Assembly (NCBI GenBank): GCA_016795285.1 | Contig: JAEUIC010000005.1 | Span: 310,001 to 374,000, forward strand | DNA: 64,000 bases | Direction of reading: 5' to 3' | DNA from: Planctomycetota bacterium | GTDB taxonomy: Bacteria > Planctomycetota > B15-G4 > SIAN01 | In this document: piece after piece, positions 62,726 through 64,000 of the stretch | Position numbering within the stretch: position 1 is the stretch's first letter | Layout of the letters: each line of letters starts with the position of its first letter | Notes under the pieces: generated by a model | Told to the model about the DNA's origin: nothing | The model's database searches: none | The model's input: the letters and a program-made list of their open reading frames with translations, nothing else | Made by a program: the position numbers and the translations under genes

Positions 62726-63328
62726 TCAGCGATAGAGGACGCCGCGCTCGCCGACCTTCTTCCACTCGTGGTCGTCCTGCCAGAGGATCGCCCCGGTCTC
62801 GGAGTCGGTCAGGCGGAACGTGGCGACGATGTAGTCCGATTCGGCGTCGCCGTTGGTCTTGCTGAGCGACTTCAGCGTGCTGAGCAGGAAGTAGTCGGTG
62901 CCGAGCGGCGCGGCCGCGAGGTTCGGCTGGCCCTGCCCGTCGGTCGGGACGCTGACCGCGCCGCTGCGCTTCAGTGCGCGCTCGCGCTGGATCACCTCCC
63001 AGTTCTCGCGGTCGACGAACTGCACTCGCCCCCCCGAGTTCTGGATCAGCAGCGTCATGATGCGATCGACGATCATCGAGTCGTTGATCTGGAAGCGCGT
63101 CTCGTTCTTCGGGTCCTGCACGACGACGTAGGGCGTGCCGCGCGCGAAGAGGCGGTCCATGGCGAGGATCGAGCGGGCGATCTTGTCCGCGGTGGTCCGG
63201 ATGTCACCGGAGTCGACGCCGGTCCCGCCGAGGGCGTCGTCCTGGTCGGGGTCGACCCGTTGCGTCGGCGAGCTGCACGCCACGAGCGACGCCGCCAAAG
63301 CTGCCGCCAGCCACCAAGACTTGACCAT
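62726..63328 (-). CDS. LpoB-like penicillin-binding-protein activator lipoprotein
   Basis: A 200-residue lipoprotein (lipobox LVAC at about residue 18) with an LpoB-type domain: SGDIRTTADKIARSIL, the FQINDSMIVDRIMTLLIQ helix, RVQFVDRENWEVIQRERALKRSG and GTDYFLLSTLKSLSK, ending with DYIVATFRLTDSETGAILWQ. In E. coli LpoB crosses to peptidoglycan and activates PBP1B. The linker between lipid and domain is short here. AAGGAGA lies about 7 nt before ATG 63328; the open frame extends further upstream but without similarity. It is the first gene of the lipoprotein cluster. Confidence 0.82.
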   Translation of the reverse strand: MVKSWWLAAALAASLVACSSPTQRVDPDQDDALGGTGVDSGDIRTTADKIARSILAMDRLFARGTPYVVVQDPKNETRFQINDSMIVDRIMTLLIQNSGGRVQFVDRENWEVIQRERALKRSGAVSVPTDGQGQPNLAAAPLGTDYFLLSTLKSLSKTNGDAESDYIVATFRLTDSETGAILWQDDHEWKKVGERGVLYR

Positions 63329-63572
63329 CGCCGCGTCTCCTTGTCGTGCCGTCCACCGCTCGTGCGCGCTGCGGAACCCTCGGTCCCAGCGCGCGCGATC
63401 GTCCTCGCTCCCCAGCTCGGAAGCAAGCGTTGCGTTCAAGGGAGGCGCAGCGCCGACCAAGCGTTGGAACGCGGCGTCGGAATCGTCGCGGACACCCCCT
63501 CCTGGCCGCACTGCGTCGGGCGATCGCGGTCCCCGTCGCTGGGGCGGAGGAACCGGGGCAATGCTCTGCCGC
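63329..63572. other. Non-coding gap upstream of lpoB-like gene
   Basis: Together with the terminator hairpin this forms the only gap over 300 nt in the window (63329-63664). I see the ribosome-binding site of the lpoB-like gene at its left end and the terminator at its right end. No convincing -35/-10 pair, RNA gene or small ORF with its own ribosome-binding site was found between them. Confidence 0.5.
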
Positions 63573-63610
63573 AAACGAAACAGGGGGCGGTGCCGAAGCA
63601 CCGCCCCCTG
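63573..63610 (-). terminator. Strong intrinsic terminator with UUCG tetraloop
   Basis: On the minus strand a 13-bp perfect stem (CAGGGGGCGGTGC paired with GCACCGCCCCCTG) is closed by TTCG, giving the extra-stable C-UUCG-G loop, and is followed by TTTCGTTT. It lies 55 nt after the stop codon of the pilin-like gene. It is by far the clearest rho-independent terminator in the window and implies strong expression of the gene it follows. Confidence 0.9.
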
Positions 63611-63664
63611 CCGAATATCAGCTTGCCCCTCCTTGCGGAGGTTCAAACCCGATCCTGAAGCTTT

Positions 63665-64000
63665 TCAGCTCCAGTCGACCCGCATCATCCAGTTCGCAGT
63701 CGTGAACTGGACAGCGGCCGAGGTGTAACCGTTCACCGTGAAGTAGCTGGTGGTGCCCGGGATCGTGGAGCAGCTGCCGGTCGGGTTGGCATCGTCGTCG
63801 ACGCCATCCGTGTCGGAGCCGATCCAGGTGCAGGTATCACCAGTGGCCCACTCCACCGCGACGTGGCCGTTCACCAGGCTGGCGAGGGCGACCGAGGTCG
63901 AAGTGAAGAGGTCGGGGAAGTCGTACGTCGTGCCCGGGTACGAGAAGTCCGCCGCGTTCGGGGCCATGTTGAGGGTGGTCGCGGTCGCCACGGCGGCACC
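63665..64000 (-). CDS. C-terminal part of a secreted pilin-like protein (partial)
   Basis: 112 codons are open from the right edge to the stop, so the N-terminus lies beyond the window (an in-frame GTG at 63991 is probably internal). The visible part is neutral, rich in Thr, Ser, Ala, Tyr and Trp, and has two cysteines 19 residues apart (DTCTWIG and TGSCSTI) that could form the disulfide-bounded D-region of a type IV pilin, plus an acidic DTDGVDDDAN loop that may bind calcium. It is less GC-biased than neighbouring genes. The strong terminator behind it suits an abundant structural protein. The pilin assignment is inference; other secreted proteins are possible. Confidence 0.5.
   Translation of the reverse strand, partial: GAAVATATTLNMAPNAADFSYPGTTYDFPDLFTSTSVALASLVNGHVAVEWATGDTCTWIGSDTDGVDDDANPTGSCSTIPGTTSYFTVNGYTSAAVQFTTANWMMRVDWS

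Overview
The window is very GC-rich and densely coded bacterial chromosome, with about 50 genes, mostly on the minus strand. It shows no rRNA, tRNA, CRISPR, prophage or insertion sequence. A planctomycete-type bacterium (Planctomycetota, probably one of the lineages with many FG-GAP proteins) is the best guess. The reasons are the secreted M28 peptidase ending in a C-terminal domain I associate with that phylum, a 12-motif FG-GAP protein, a Hanks-type kinase, three sulfatase-fold proteins, and a type IV pilus/secretion gene set. This assignment comes from remembered family resemblance, not from a search.

Layout. 1-3403 (minus): hflK-hflC followed by a Ser/Thr kinase cut by the left edge. 3437-6100: secreted M14 carboxypeptidase. 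6204-11031 (plus): LOG-type protein, large YfhO-like membrane protein, tgt. 11146-15435 (minus): FG-GAP protein, a 34-residue bL37-like ribosomal protein, a conserved 116-residue protein and a PAS protein. 15522-20606: HupE-like membrane protein, sulfatase-fold lipoprotein, sigma-54 activator and, divergent from it, a four-cluster ferredoxin. 20659-22900 (minus): overlapping merR-like / sigma-28-like / lysA operon with an AT-rich dyad upstream. 23176-24993: gamma-glutamyltransferase. 25050-30178 (minus): phoH-pgpH-ybeY followed by a divergent nicotinate phosphoribosyltransferase-like protein with a long repetitive tail. 30303-32422 (minus): purA-cdsA. 32684-38135: PilZ protein, A-type Fe-S carrier, hybrid histidine kinase, lipoprotein, Rieske protein, HAD phosphatase. 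38194-43574 (plus): M28 peptidase and mutS. 43620-49427 (minus): desaturase, then the run gltA / ABC permease / ubiD / zinc-ribbon protein. 49571-54680: YhbP-like protein with two repeat arrays, a lipoprotein, PilM/PilN-like fusion with PilO-like partner, and an ECF sigma / zinc anti-sigma / LTXXQ module. 54799-60257 (plus): two overlapping sulfatase-fold genes. 60312-63328 (minus): envelope lipoprotein cluster with LpoB-like, COG3014-like and YcfL-like members. 63665-64000 (minus): C-terminal part of a pilin-like protein followed by a strong intrinsic terminator.

Themes. Envelope biology dominates: peptidoglycan activators, lipoproteins, pilus inner-membrane proteins, membrane-protein quality control (HflKC), lipid synthesis and desaturation, and secreted peptidases. 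Signalling is layered: Hanks kinase, hybrid histidine kinase, PilZ, c-di-AMP hydrolase, sigma-54 activator, sigma-28-like factor and ECF sigma with its anti-sigma. Several starts lie only 7-9 nt after a TA-rich hexamer resembling a -10 box, which suggests leaderless transcripts. The most unusual items are the nicotinate phosphoribosyltransferase-like protein that seems to lack catalytic residues, the three sulfatase-fold proteins with Thr in place of the formylglycine Cys/Ser, the MerR/sigma/lysA operon, and the bL37-like gene.
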